Shown one piece after another: positions 33,494-41,371 of a stretch of 64,000 bases of DNA. The DNA comes from Alloalcanivorax xiamenensis (GTDB taxonomy: Bacteria; Pseudomonadota; Gammaproteobacteria; Pseudomonadales; Alcanivoracaceae), in NCBI RefSeq assembly GCF_009846745.1, contig NZ_AQPF01000019.1, forward strand, positions 1 to 64,000, in the 5' to 3' direction. Both the position numbers and the translations under genes were made by a program. How positions within the stretch are numbered: the stretch's first letter is position 1; every line of letters starts with the position of its first letter. The notes below the pieces were generated by a model. That model was not told the origin of the DNA and did not search any database. It was given only the letters and a program-made list of their open reading frames with translations.

Positions 33494-33739
33494 ATGCGCG
33501 AAATCTACGACACCACCGCCCCCAAGAAAGCAGCTAATTTGTCCATTAACAGTGACCTTCTCAAGAAGACCCGAGCCCTCAATATCAATCTGTCAGCCAC
33601 TTTGGAGCGGGCACTCAGGGAAGAACTGGCCCGGCACGAGGGCGCCCGCTGGGTCGAGGAGAACCGGGCAGCAATCAGGAAGTATAACGAGAGCGTTGAG
33701 CAGCACGGCTGTTTCGGAGATGAGTTTCGGGAATTTTGA
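33494..33739 (+). CDS. ccdA: CcdA-type antitoxin
   Basis: An 81-residue antitoxin: N-terminal ribbon-helix-helix DNA-binding part (AANLSINSDLLKKTRALNINLSATLERALREELARHE) and a C-terminal toxin-binding tail (WVEENRAAIRKYNESVEQHGCFGDEFREF), both typical of CcdA. GGAGG precedes the ATG by 5 bases. Its stop shares a base with the ccdB start (TGATG), so antitoxin is made first and coupled. A perfect palindromic operator lies upstream. GC content here is visibly lower than in the neighbours, suggesting horizontal arrival of the module. Confidence 0.93.
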   Translation: MREIYDTTAPKKAANLSINSDLLKKTRALNINLSATLERALREELARHEGARWVEENRAAIRKYNESVEQHGCFGDEFREF

Positions 33740-34056
33740 TGGCCCAGTTCGACGTTTACCGCAATCCGAGCAATACCAGCAGCACCCTCTATCCCTACCT
33801 GGTGGATATACAGAGTCCCATTCTGGAGGATCTGGCGACACGCATCGTCATTCCGCTGGCCAGGCGCTCCGCCTTTGGCGACCAGCCCATGCGGGGCCTG
33901 ACCCCGGAAATCCATTTTGAAGATGAGGTGCTACTGTTGCTGACACCTCAGATTTCTTCCCTGCCGGTGAAGCGTCTCGATGCTCCCGTCGGTTCTCTTG
34001 CGCATTTCAGGGAAAACATCATCGCGGCCCTGGATTTCGCGGTTACCGGTATTTGA
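33739..34056 (+). CDS. ccdB: CcdB-type toxin (gyrase poison)
   Basis: A 105-residue CcdB-family toxin, expected to trap DNA gyrase on DNA. It aligns by eye along its length with CcdB: AQFDVYRNP start, YLVDIQSPILEDLATRIVIPL, HFEDEVLLLLTPQISSLPV and the C-terminal ALDFAVTGI (E. coli CcdB ends MFWGI, and the penultimate Gly-Ile is retained). The final Gly-Ile and the upstream charged residues important for gyrase binding look intact, so it may be active. It is coupled to ccdA and ends 14 bases before a convergent gene. Confidence 0.93.
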   Translation: MAQFDVYRNPSNTSSTLYPYLVDIQSPILEDLATRIVIPLARRSAFGDQPMRGLTPEIHFEDEVLLLLTPQISSLPVKRLDAPVGSLAHFRENIIAALDFAVTGI

Positions 34057-34070
34057 GTGGGACATTCGAA

Positions 34071-34622
34071 TCAGGTGAACTGGTCTATGTGCGTTTCCCG
34101 CCGGCAATGGTGACAGCGGAAGAACGAAATTTCCCGCAGGGATTCCGGAGCCCCGTCTCTCCTGAAATCACGGCGATAGGCGGTGAGTCCCCGATCCCAG
34201 GCGCGGGATTGCTCGTGGCGCTCGATCAGACTCTGGTGGTTTTCCGCGCAACCGACAAACTCACACCAGTCGCCGCAACACAAAGGCCAGTCGAATCCCT
34301 GCAGAAACAACGGTATTTCCGGCAACTGCTGAAACTCCCGCCACAGCCGCTCGACATCGGAGAGTTTGTCGACCACGGCGCGCAAACGGTCATCCATGTC
34401 ACGAACCACGTTCCCGCCGAGAATACAGTCGGCACATAACTCCGACACTTCCGGCTCCTCCTCGGCCAGCGCCGGATCGGCGGCCAGCTTCGGATCAACG
34501 ATCCGGCCGGAGTATTCGAAGATCGGACGGTCCTCACACTCGCAATGATGACAGACCGTACCTTCACAGGGTTCCAGAGCACTGTCCGCAATGTGTTTGA
34601 AGCGTTGTCCCATGTGCTCCAT
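34071..34622 (-). CDS. CbrC-family (UPF0167) protein
   Basis: A 183-residue soluble protein rich in cysteine pairs: CHHCECED, CADCILGG, WPLCCGDWCEFVGC and FFRCHHCRRE. The arrangement matches the CbrC/UPF0167 family, of which E. coli CbrC influences colicin E2 tolerance; the cysteines suggest metal binding. It starts MEHMGQRFKHI at an ATG, with a TATACT -10-like box about 50 bases upstream. It is convergent with ccdB, 14 bases apart, and its function here is unknown. Confidence 0.65.
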   Translation of the reverse strand: MEHMGQRFKHIADSALEPCEGTVCHHCECEDRPIFEYSGRIVDPKLAADPALAEEEPEVSELCADCILGGNVVRDMDDRLRAVVDKLSDVERLWREFQQLPEIPLFLQGFDWPLCCGDWCEFVGCAENHQSLIERHEQSRAWDRGLTAYRRDFRRDGAPESLREISFFRCHHCRRETHIDQFT

Positions 34623-34726
34623 CCTGATGCCTGTTCTCGTATCAAGGCCCGTTAGCGCGGTGTTTCAGAGAGTATACGTAAACCGCTTATAACCCTCGAA
34701 CGGGCATTGGCGAACCCCTGCGCCGA

Positions 34727-34880
34727 TTCGCTGCCAAGCGGAGCGCCGCCCGGGCGGCCCAAACGGCGGCTCCGAGGCTCTCCCTCTGTGGGAAGCTGGC
34801 TTGCCAGCGAATAACAGCGCGAGTTCTTCTCTCGGGACCCATTCGCTGCTAAAGCAGCTTCCCACAGCGGCTTCGTAGTC
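34727..34880. repeat. Compound REP-like palindromes
   Basis: CTGTGGGAAGC ... GCGAAT (34786-34812) and ATTCGCTGC ... TTCCCACAG (34841-34867) pair imperfectly around a 28-base loop; a further ATTCGCTGCCAAG half lies at 34727. Member of the dispersed family, within the 385-base gap 34623-35007. Apart from these repeats, the next hairpin and a TATACT -10-like box, nothing else is visible there. Confidence 0.7.
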
Positions 34881-34916
34881 CAGGGTTGATTCGGAGCGAA
34901 GAGTTTCAGAGCTCGT

Positions 34917-34985
34917 GGAGAGCCAGCGGTCGGTGTTCCAGGGCCGTGCTTCTCCGTGTCCTGGAACACCGACCGCCGGCTCTCC
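34917..34985. repeat. 26-bp-arm inverted repeat of unrelated sequence
   Basis: Arms 34917-34942 (starts GGAGAGCC, then GCGGTCGGTGTTCCAGG) and 34960-34985 are reverse complements with one mismatch around a 17-base loop. Its sequence is unlike the dispersed palindromes. It lies 22 bases past the stop of the minus-strand monooxygenase gene, so it would form a strong 3'-end hairpin there; no T-run follows. Confidence 0.85.
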
Positions 34986-35007
34986 CTCCCTGATAAGCGT
35001 CCCCGAC

Positions 35008-36675
35008 TCACGCGCTCCCGCTTTGCGGCACCCGCCGATAGTGCTGATCCACGAACCGGGCCATCTGGCGGCGGTACTGGCTGGCGAAGCCCGGGTACAT
35101 GGTGGCGTTATAGCCATCCTCCGTCAGATACCAGCTTTTACACCCGGAGTTCCAGTTGGTCCGGGCCAGCCGCTTTTGCAAATGACGATTATGGCGCTGC
35201 TGCACACTCTCGCGCACATCAAGGATCTTCAGGTCATGATCGAGAATGCGGCGAATACCCTCTACCGCATAGTCCAGTTGCGCTTCCATGTACACCAGCG
35301 CCGAATTATGGCCAGGACCGGAGTTGGGCCCGAAGGTAAAGAACAGGTTCGGATAACCGGCCACACTGACGCTCTTGTAGGCCCGCGCGCCGCCGGACCA
35401 TTCCTCCCCAAGCTCGCGACCATTGAGACCACGGATCGGGAACGGCGTGCCACTCTTGGGCACATCAAAACCGGTGGCGAAGACGATGCAGTCGAACTGG
35501 TGCTCAATGCCGTCACAGGTGCGGACGCCGTTCTCCGCGATGCGGGCGATGGGCCAGGTGATCAGGTCCACGTTGTCCCTCTGCAGAGCAGGGTAGTAAT
35601 CATTGGAGAGCAAGACCCGCTTGCAGCCGATGCGGAAATCCGGCGTCAATTGCCTGCGCATCCAGTCGTCCTTCACCTGGCTACGCAGGTGCGTCAGGCT
35701 GAGCCGCTCCGCCAGACGGGTCAGCGGCGAATTCCAGATCACCGCCAGCGCCATGGTTTCATGCGTCCAGTACAACGCCTGGCGCATGGCCTTACGGGTC
35801 AGCGGCAGTTTCTCGAACAGCGCCTTGTTCCAATCCGGAGTGGCGTAATCCGGGCGTGGAATCACCCAGGCCGGAGTACGTTGAAACACTTTCAGAGTAC
35901 CAGCGGTTTTCGCCAATTCCGGAATGATCTGCACCGCGCTGGCGCCGGTGCCGATCACCGCCACCCGCTTGCCGGAGAAATCGTAATCGTGGTCCCAGCG
36001 GGCACTGTGGATGCGCTTGCCTTTAAAGTCCGTCAGACCTTCGATGTCCGGGAAGCTGGCATTGGAAAGCGGCCCCTGAGCCATGACCACCGCCCGCCCC
36101 TGCCAGACATCACCCTGGCGGGTATCCACGCGCCATTGGCCTTTCGCTTCGTCGAAGCGGGCATCGGTGACGTCCTGCTGAAAGTGAATCTTGTCGCGCA
36201 AACCGTACTGTTTCACCAAGTGCTCGATGTAACCCAGGATCTCGGCACTGCCGGAAAAATGCCGGGACCAATGCGGATTCGGCGCGAAAGAGTAGGAATA
36301 AAGGTGGGAGGGAATATCACAGGCGGCGCCGGGGTAGGTGTTGTCGCGCCAGGTGCCGCCCACCTCGTCGGCCCGCTCCAGCAACACGAAATCGTCTACC
36401 CCGGCCTGACGAAGCCGGATCGCCATACCCAGACCAGCAAAACCGGCGCCGACGATAACCACGGACGCTTTCTTCACCGTCTTGCGTTTGCCTTGGTCAA
36501 CGCTACGGCGGCTGGGTTTGGCGGCAACGGCTTTCTTCCGTGCCGTGCCTTTACGTTTCACCGCGGCTTTTTTGGCCGTCGGCCTGGCTGCTGTCTGGCG
36601 GATGGCGGCCTTTTTCTTTTTCGCCGGTGGCGCCGACGCGGTGGTGTCCTGATTCTGCTCGTTCTCGTTGCTCAT
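35008..36675 (-). CDS. Flavin-containing monooxygenase with histone-H1-like N-terminal tail
   Basis: NADPH/FAD Baeyer-Villiger-type monooxygenase of 555 residues. Residues 1 to about 70 form an unusual basic low-complexity extension of Lys-Ala repeats (AKKKKAAIRQTAARPTAKK style), like histone-H1 or PHA/nucleoid-associated tails. The enzyme follows: FAD motif VVIVGAGFAGLGMAIRL, GGTWRDNTYPGAACDIPSHLYSY, BVMO fingerprint FKGKRIHSARWDHD and NADPH motif VAVIGTGASAVQIIPELA. Its ATG is 52 bases after the ferritin-like gene on the same strand, placing it in the SDR/ferritin-like/FMO operon. The tail has no signal-peptide features. Substrate unknown. Confidence 0.92.
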   Translation of the reverse strand: MSNENEQNQDTTASAPPAKKKKAAIRQTAARPTAKKAAVKRKGTARKKAVAAKPSRRSVDQGKRKTVKKASVVIVGAGFAGLGMAIRLRQAGVDDFVLLERADEVGGTWRDNTYPGAACDIPSHLYSYSFAPNPHWSRHFSGSAEILGYIEHLVKQYGLRDKIHFQQDVTDARFDEAKGQWRVDTRQGDVWQGRAVVMAQGPLSNASFPDIEGLTDFKGKRIHSARWDHDYDFSGKRVAVIGTGASAVQIIPELAKTAGTLKVFQRTPAWVIPRPDYATPDWNKALFEKLPLTRKAMRQALYWTHETMALAVIWNSPLTRLAERLSLTHLRSQVKDDWMRRQLTPDFRIGCKRVLLSNDYYPALQRDNVDLITWPIARIAENGVRTCDGIEHQFDCIVFATGFDVPKSGTPFPIRGLNGRELGEEWSGGARAYKSVSVAGYPNLFFTFGPNSGPGHNSALVYMEAQLDYAVEGIRRILDHDLKILDVRESVQQRHNRHLQKRLARTNWNSGCKSWYLTEDGYNATMYPGFASQYRRQMARFVDQHYRRVPQSGSA

Positions 36676-36727
36676 GGCGGTCCGTTCAGTGTGTCAAACA
36701 ATCGGATAGCGAATAGCGCATCCAGGC

Positions 36728-37657
36728 TCAGGCGGTGGGCCGGTAGCTGATGCCCTTGACCCAGGTGGGCACTCGCGAGGGCATGAGCCGCTCGGGGATG
36801 TAATCCGTCAACCGCACCATCAGATCCACCGGCGCGTGATAAACACGGTTTTCGCGGTTCACCACCATACGGCCGTGGCGGCTGATGATCTGATACCAGG
36901 GATTGCGGCGCCCCTGGGCGGTGCGCCCGCCGATGCGCTCGAACTTCTTCATGCAGGCATAGAGCTTTTCTTCGCTCAACCCCATGGCCACCACGTTGTC
37001 GCGCATACGATTCAGCAACGGTACGTAGGAGGCGATGCCGAGGATCAGGCGCGGATCAAGCACCGTGGCCACGGTTTTCAAAGCCTTGATATAGAGATCG
37101 CCGCGCCCCTGCATTTCCAGAACATGGAAACCGACCCCCAGGTGCCGGGACTCATCGTCGTTGATGCGAGCAAAGGCCTGGTGGCATACCGGATCGTCCA
37201 CGGTATCCAGCAGGAAGGTGCACAGTGCCCCGTCCAGGGCGATTTCCAGCATCGGAATCACCGACCCCAGCACTTCCAGCGGCATCTCGTCGCTGTACTT
37301 GTCCAACCACTGAATCACCAGTTTCAGGTTTTTGTTGGGTTCCGGCAGCTCGTCGCCATCCAGCATGCCCCAGCGTTTCATCAGTGCCATTTCCGCATTG
37401 GCGTGACGCTGCTCCTCGGCATGGAAATAGGTATAGATTTGCTTGAGGGTGTCATCGGGCGCCTTCTTGGCCATGGCGGCGAAACCACGGGCGCCGACGT
37501 GTTCGATCCACATCAGGTCGGCCATGAACGCTTTCAGTTTCGGCCACTGTTCTTCGGTGATCAGCTCCGCGCCAGGGGCATCCCAGTCAATGTCCGCCAG
37601 CGCCCACTGGCTGCTTTTCACCTTGGCCAGCATTTTATCCAGATCGATATTCGCCAT
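36728..37657 (-). CDS. Ferritin-like diiron-domain protein
   Basis: A 309-residue, mainly helical protein. Two ExxH-type motifs with flanking acidic residues, HAEEQRHANAEMALM and INDDESRHLGVGFHVLEMQ, plus additional Glu residues (LMWIEHVGARG, PMLEIALDG) resemble the four-helix diiron site of ferritin-like oxygenases/desaturases. It starts MANIDLDKML with AGGAG upstream; a longer in-frame reading has no support. It lies between the SDR gene (29 bases) and the tailed monooxygenase gene. Enzymatic role is not established; a diiron oxidase or hydroxylase acting with the FMO/SDR is plausible. Confidence 0.72.
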   Translation of the reverse strand: MANIDLDKMLAKVKSSQWALADIDWDAPGAELITEEQWPKLKAFMADLMWIEHVGARGFAAMAKKAPDDTLKQIYTYFHAEEQRHANAEMALMKRWGMLDGDELPEPNKNLKLVIQWLDKYSDEMPLEVLGSVIPMLEIALDGALCTFLLDTVDDPVCHQAFARINDDESRHLGVGFHVLEMQGRGDLYIKALKTVATVLDPRLILGIASYVPLLNRMRDNVVAMGLSEEKLYACMKKFERIGGRTAQGRRNPWYQIISRHGRMVVNRENRVYHAPVDLMVRLTDYIPERLMPSRVPTWVKGISYRPTA

Positions 37658-37686
37658 TTTGGCTCTCCTGTTACTGAGTGGGCCTG

Positions 37687-38532
37687 TTACTGAGCCGGAT
37701 TGGTTTTGAGGCGTTCGCTGACCAGCCTGCCGAGCAGGCTGGCGCCACGGGTGTAGGTCACCGGCAGGAAGCGTTTGGCACGCCAGATCAGCCGGGCATC
37801 GAGTTGCGGCATGACGTAGAAGCGGCCTCGGTCCAGGGCTTTCAGCGTCGTGGCCGCCACGCTTTCGGCGGAGACACCAGTGAGCGAGATAATCCGGTCC
37901 ATGAACGGGGTCAACGCCTGGTCGATGCGGCCGGCGCTGAAGATGTTGGTTTTCACCACGGTGGGGCACAGCGCGGTCACGCGCAGACCGCTGCCGGCGT
38001 TTTCCGCCGCCAGGGTTTCCGACAACGCCAGCACCGCGGCCTTGCTGGTGTTGTAGGCGCCCATGCGCGGCGCGGCGGCGAAGCTGGCGGTGGAACAGAC
38101 ATTAATCACGCCCGCCCGCGGCAGCTCGCGCAGCAGTGGCGTGAACACGTGGCAACCGTGAATCACGCCCCACATATTCACATCCAGCACCCACTTCCAG
38201 TCCGCCATGGACATGTCACCGATGGCCTTGCCGCCGGCGCCGACGCCGGCGTTGTTGATCACCAGATTGGGAGACTCGCCGAACCAGTCCACGGCCTCGG
38301 TGGCAAGGCGTTCCACCGCCGCCAGCTCGGACACGTCGCAGGACACGGCCAGACCGTGGCCACCCGCCTGCTCGATGATCGCCACGGTATCCTCCGCGGC
38401 GGCCAGGTTCAGATCGGCGCAGACCACGGAGCCTCCCCGCCTGGCCAGTGCCAGCGCGAACGCGCGACCAATGCCGCTACCCGCTCCGGTTACCACCGCG
38501 CGAGCGCCATGGGACAAATGTTGTTGGGGCAT
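37687..38532 (-). CDS. Short-chain dehydrogenase/reductase (SDR)
   Basis: NAD(P)-dependent oxidoreductase of 281 residues with the classical SDR pattern: cofactor motif VVTGAGSGIGRAFAL, Asp-containing CADLN loop (an NAD preference), NNAGVGAGGKAIG, catalytic Ser in NVCSTASF and the YNTSK active site (GAYNTSKAAVLAL). Start at MPQQHLSH with AGGAG upstream. It is the first gene of an operon with the ferritin-like and tailed FMO genes, and is divergent from a TetR regulator across 113 bases. Likely partner: an alcohol made or used by the monooxygenase. Confidence 0.92.
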   Translation of the reverse strand: MPQQHLSHGARAVVTGAGSGIGRAFALALARRGGSVVCADLNLAAAEDTVAIIEQAGGHGLAVSCDVSELAAVERLATEAVDWFGESPNLVINNAGVGAGGKAIGDMSMADWKWVLDVNMWGVIHGCHVFTPLLRELPRAGVINVCSTASFAAAPRMGAYNTSKAAVLALSETLAAENAGSGLRVTALCPTVVKTNIFSAGRIDQALTPFMDRIISLTGVSAESVAATTLKALDRGRFYVMPQLDARLIWRAKRFLPVTYTRGASLLGRLVSERLKTNPAQ

Positions 38533-38564
38533 ACCGGCTCCTCGCGACAACGATGACAAATTGA

Positions 38565-38583
38565 CCGTTACATTCAGTAATGG
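38565..38583. promoter_or_regulatory. Candidate TetR operator in the SDR/tetR spacer
   Basis: CCGTTACATTCAGTAATGG is an imperfect dyad (CC-TTAC ... GTAA-GG around ATTCA) in the 113-base divergent region. Direct TTCGGATTC-type repeats lie to its right before the tetR ribosome site. Position fits autoregulation and control of the SDR operon by the divergent TetR. Confidence 0.4.
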
Positions 38584-38645
38584 CAAATTAAACCGACTGT
38601 TTGTTCGGATTCAATTCGGATTCCCGCCGTCAGCCAGGAGCTCAG

Positions 38646-39257
38646 ATGCCACGCACGCCCCGCCAACCGCGCGCCAAAGCCACCGTCAATGCCATCGTCG
38701 AAGCCGGCTTCCTGTCTTTGTCGGAGCACGGTGTGCAAGGCACCACCACCCGCCATATCGCGGATCTGGCGGGAGTGAGCGTTGGCTCACTTTACGAATA
38801 CTTCGCCAATAAGGAGGAGGTGTTCGAAGCCATGCATCACCACATGGTGGCGGAGGTGGTGGCCATGGTGGAACCGATGACACCGGCGTTGGTGAAGATG
38901 GAAATCCGCGACCTGATCAAGGAGCTGCTGTTCGGATTCCGGGATCTGCTGGAAAAAAACCACGGCCGCTACCTGCGTTACATGAGCTACGCCGCCTACT
39001 TCGCGCCCCGCAATCACATGGAACCGATCCAGCGGCTACTGATGAACCTGCTACTGCAGTATGTGATCCACAACCCGCGGCTGGCGCGTCTGGGTAACCT
39101 GCCGGCCATGGGCTACATCATGATCAACGGAGGGGTATTCACGGTATTGCGCTATCTCAGCGAACCCAATCCCACCATCGGTTTCGAGGAGCTGGTCAAA
39201 GGGTTGGGTGACATGGTCGCGCACTTCGTGGAAGGGGAATTAAGGAAGGAGGGCTGA
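38646..39257 (+). CDS. TetR/AcrR-family transcriptional regulator
   Basis: A 203-residue TetR-type repressor. The N-terminal HTH is readable: VNAIVEAGFLSLSEHGVQGTTTRHIADLAGVSVGSLYEYFANKEEVFEAM. The C-terminal ligand domain is unremarkable and predicted helical, ending in a FEELVKGLGDMVAHFVEGEL segment. It starts at the ATG of MPRTPRQPRAK with AGGAG upstream. Divergent from the SDR/ferritin-like/FMO operon, which it probably controls with an acyl or ketone effector (inferred from the neighbours). Confidence 0.93.
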   Translation: MPRTPRQPRAKATVNAIVEAGFLSLSEHGVQGTTTRHIADLAGVSVGSLYEYFANKEEVFEAMHHHMVAEVVAMVEPMTPALVKMEIRDLIKELLFGFRDLLEKNHGRYLRYMSYAAYFAPRNHMEPIQRLLMNLLLQYVIHNPRLARLGNLPAMGYIMINGGVFTVLRYLSEPNPTIGFEELVKGLGDMVAHFVEGELRKEG

Positions 39258-39284
39258 CCGAAAAGCACGGTCGGTAAACACATC

Positions 39285-39359
39285 ATTCGCTTCCAAGGCA
39301 GCTTCCCACAGAGGGGAGGAGCTACGAAGCCGCTGTGGGAAGCTGCCTTGGCAGCGAAT
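39285..39359. repeat. REP-like palindrome, 27-bp arms
   Basis: Arms 39285-39311 and 39333-39359 pair over 27 bases with one mismatch and carry the shared ATTCGCTTCCAAGGCAGC then TTCCCACAG core. It lies between the convergent tetR and DUF2147 genes. Confidence 0.9.
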
Positions 39360-39374
39360 GGCGTGTTGCCGATA

Positions 39375-39824
39375 TTACTGCAGAAACTCCTTCTGCAGGT
39401 GCGGCGCGCTTTCATCGATGCGGTGCCAGGTCTGGCTGCGGCCCAGCAGGCTGACACCAATATAACCGCGCACCTTCAGTGTATCCTGATCCTTCAGTTC
39501 GGCGCTCAGATCGTAGGTCTTGCCGTTATCCGGCGAGTAGACCTCACCATCGTCCCAGCGATCATCACCGTCGTACTTCAGGCCGGTGACCACATCCACG
39601 CCGAGCAACCGGCGCCCGCGCAATTTCTCATCAGGGTTCTCGTTATCGAAACGGTGCACACCGTCCCGTGACCCCACCGCGGTACCCACCCAGGTATCGC
39701 CTTCCGGGTGGATATAGACGTAGCCGCCGTCTTCCGTCTCCCAAATACCCTGAATCGCATCAGCGCCAGCGTAGGCATACACACTCATGAGCAGCAAAAC
39801 ACTGCTGGTCAGGACTTTCAGCAT
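39375..39824 (-). CDS. Secreted DUF2147 protein
   Basis: A 149-residue protein with a signal peptide (VLTSSVLLLMSVYAYA) and a DUF2147 lipocalin-like domain: IQGIWETEDGGYVYIHPEGDTWVG at the start, a GRRLLGVDVVTGLKYDGDDRW strand pair, GEVYSPDNGKTYDLSAELKDQDTLKVRGYIGVSLLGRSQTWHRI near the end. Function of the family is unknown; members are periplasmic. GGAGG precedes the ATG, and a TATACT box lies at 39863-39868 on the minus strand. It is a solitary gene next to the class V aminotransferase. Confidence 0.85.
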   Translation of the reverse strand: MLKVLTSSVLLLMSVYAYAGADAIQGIWETEDGGYVYIHPEGDTWVGTAVGSRDGVHRFDNENPDEKLRGRRLLGVDVVTGLKYDGDDRWDDGEVYSPDNGKTYDLSAELKDQDTLKVRGYIGVSLLGRSQTWHRIDESAPHLQKEFLQ

Positions 39825-39920
39825 ATTGGAACCTCCGCACGCGTATACAAAGTGCAATGAAGAGTATACCAATTACGCTGACTTGTCCTTGCACGACATC
39901 ATGATTACCGCATCGGATCG

Positions 39921-41060
39921 TTAAATGTTGTCCAACGCCTCGGCCAAACGCTCCACCGCCCGGTCCACGTCGTCCAGTTTATCCAGGCCGAACAGGCCCA
40001 CGCGGAACGTCTTGAAAGCGGCCGGTTCATCGCACATCAGCGGCACCCCGGCGGCGGTCTGCAAACCCTTGGCGATGAACTTGCTGCCGTTATGCATGCC
40101 GTCGTCGTCGGTGTAGCACACCACCACGCCCGGCGCCTCGAATCCCGGCGCCGCCACGCTGGCCAGTCCCCGTTCCGCGAACAATTCCCGCACCCGGCGC
40201 CCCAATTCCCACTGCTTCTCCCGGACCACTTCAAAACCGGTGTCCCTGGTTTCCAGCATGGCATCGCGGAATTTGCGCAAGGCATCGGTTGGCAGGGTGG
40301 CATGGTAGGCGTGCCCACCATTTTCGTAGGCTTCCATGATCCGCCGCCATTTGAGCAAGTCCATGGCGAAGCTGGTGCTTTGTGTCCGCTCCAGACGCCT
40401 GGCCGCTTCTTCACCGAACATCACCAGGGCGCTGCACGGCGAGGAACTCCAGCCTTTTTGCGGCGCGCTGATCAGGATATCGACGCCGTTGGCGGCCATA
40501 TCCACCCACAAAGTGCCTGACGCAATACAGTCCAGAACAAACAGCCCGCCGTGCTCATGCACCGCGGCGGCCACCGCTTGCAGGTAGTCGTCCGGCAACA
40601 GCAGACCGGCGGCGGTTTCCACGTGAGGAGCGAACACCAGATCCGGCTTTTCGCCGCGGATACGCGCCACCACTTCGTCAATGGGAGGCGGGGCGAACGG
40701 CGCCTGGGGCTGATCGGACACCATCCGCGCCTTCATCACGGTCTCCTCGGCGGGAATCGCGCCCATCTCGAAGATCTGGCTCCAGCGATAGCTGAAAAAT
40801 CCGTTCCGGATCACCAATACCTTCTTGCCGGTGGCGAATTGACGGGCCACCGACTCCATGCCGTAGCTGCCCCCGCCCGGCACCACCGCCACCGCGGCGG
40901 CGTTGTAGACTTGCCGCAGGGTCCCGGAAATATCCCGCATCACGGCCTGAAAGGCCTGGGACATATGGTTCAGGGAGCGGTCGGTGAAGACCACGGAGTA
41001 CTCCAGCAGGCCCTCCGGATCGACCTCGGTTTTCCGTTCTGACATAGGCCGTTCTGACAC
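39921..41060 (-). CDS. Class V aminotransferase (alanine/serine-glyoxylate type)
   Basis: PLP enzyme of 379 residues resembling alanine-glyoxylate/serine-glyoxylate aminotransferases. Landmarks: VVPGGGSYGMESVARQF, HVETAAGLLLP, LDCIASGTLWVDM and the PLP-lysine motif SAPQKGWSSSP with Lys202. It likely starts at a GTG with GGAG 7 bases upstream; a 15-base duplication creates a second in-frame start, the ATG (MSERK) at 41045. Divergent from a 2-hydroxyacid dehydrogenase, with which it could link glyoxylate or serine to hydroxypyruvate, though substrates are not shown. Confidence 0.88.
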   Translation of the reverse strand: MSERPMSERKTEVDPEGLLEYSVVFTDRSLNHMSQAFQAVMRDISGTLRQVYNAAAVAVVPGGGSYGMESVARQFATGKKVLVIRNGFFSYRWSQIFEMGAIPAEETVMKARMVSDQPQAPFAPPPIDEVVARIRGEKPDLVFAPHVETAAGLLLPDDYLQAVAAAVHEHGGLFVLDCIASGTLWVDMAANGVDILISAPQKGWSSSPCSALVMFGEEAARRLERTQSTSFAMDLLKWRRIMEAYENGGHAYHATLPTDALRKFRDAMLETRDTGFEVVREKQWELGRRVRELFAERGLASVAAPGFEAPGVVVCYTDDDGMHNGSKFIAKGLQTAAGVPLMCDEPAAFKTFRVGLFGLDKLDDVDRAVERLAEALDNI

Positions 41061-41187
41061 AAGCTCTCTCCGCTATCGTTATGCAACAGCCCCTCGTTAT
41101 AGAGCATTCGGCGGGCGGACGGAACCCTGAGACGGCCCGACACCGGACGCTTGACGCCGGACGCTTGAAAACCAGGTTCTGGACGCT

Positions 41188-41263
41188 CATTCGCTGCCAA
41201 GGCAGCTTCCCACAGAAAGGGAGGCCAGGAAGCTGCTGTGGGAAGCTGCCTTGGCAGCGAATG
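41188..41263. repeat. REP-like palindrome, 28-bp perfect arms
   Basis: Arms 41188-41215 and 41236-41263 are exact reverse complements around a 20-base loop, with the family core ATTCGCTGCCAAGGCAGC then TTCCCACAG. It lies in the divergent spacer of the aminotransferase and 2-hydroxyacid dehydrogenase genes, close to their promoters. Confidence 0.92.
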
Positions 41264-41371
41264 CGGAACGAATTGATATATTCAGAGCCGACGGCCAACA
41301 ACCTATGCCTCTCCGGCCCCACCCCCTACAATGGAAACCCTATTGCCCTATCACCTCCAAGGGAAACCATC

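Noticed and set aside
3911..41263. CRISPR array made of the dispersed palindromes
   Set aside because: Copies are single, kilobases apart, variable in length and lack regular spacers; no cas genes are present.
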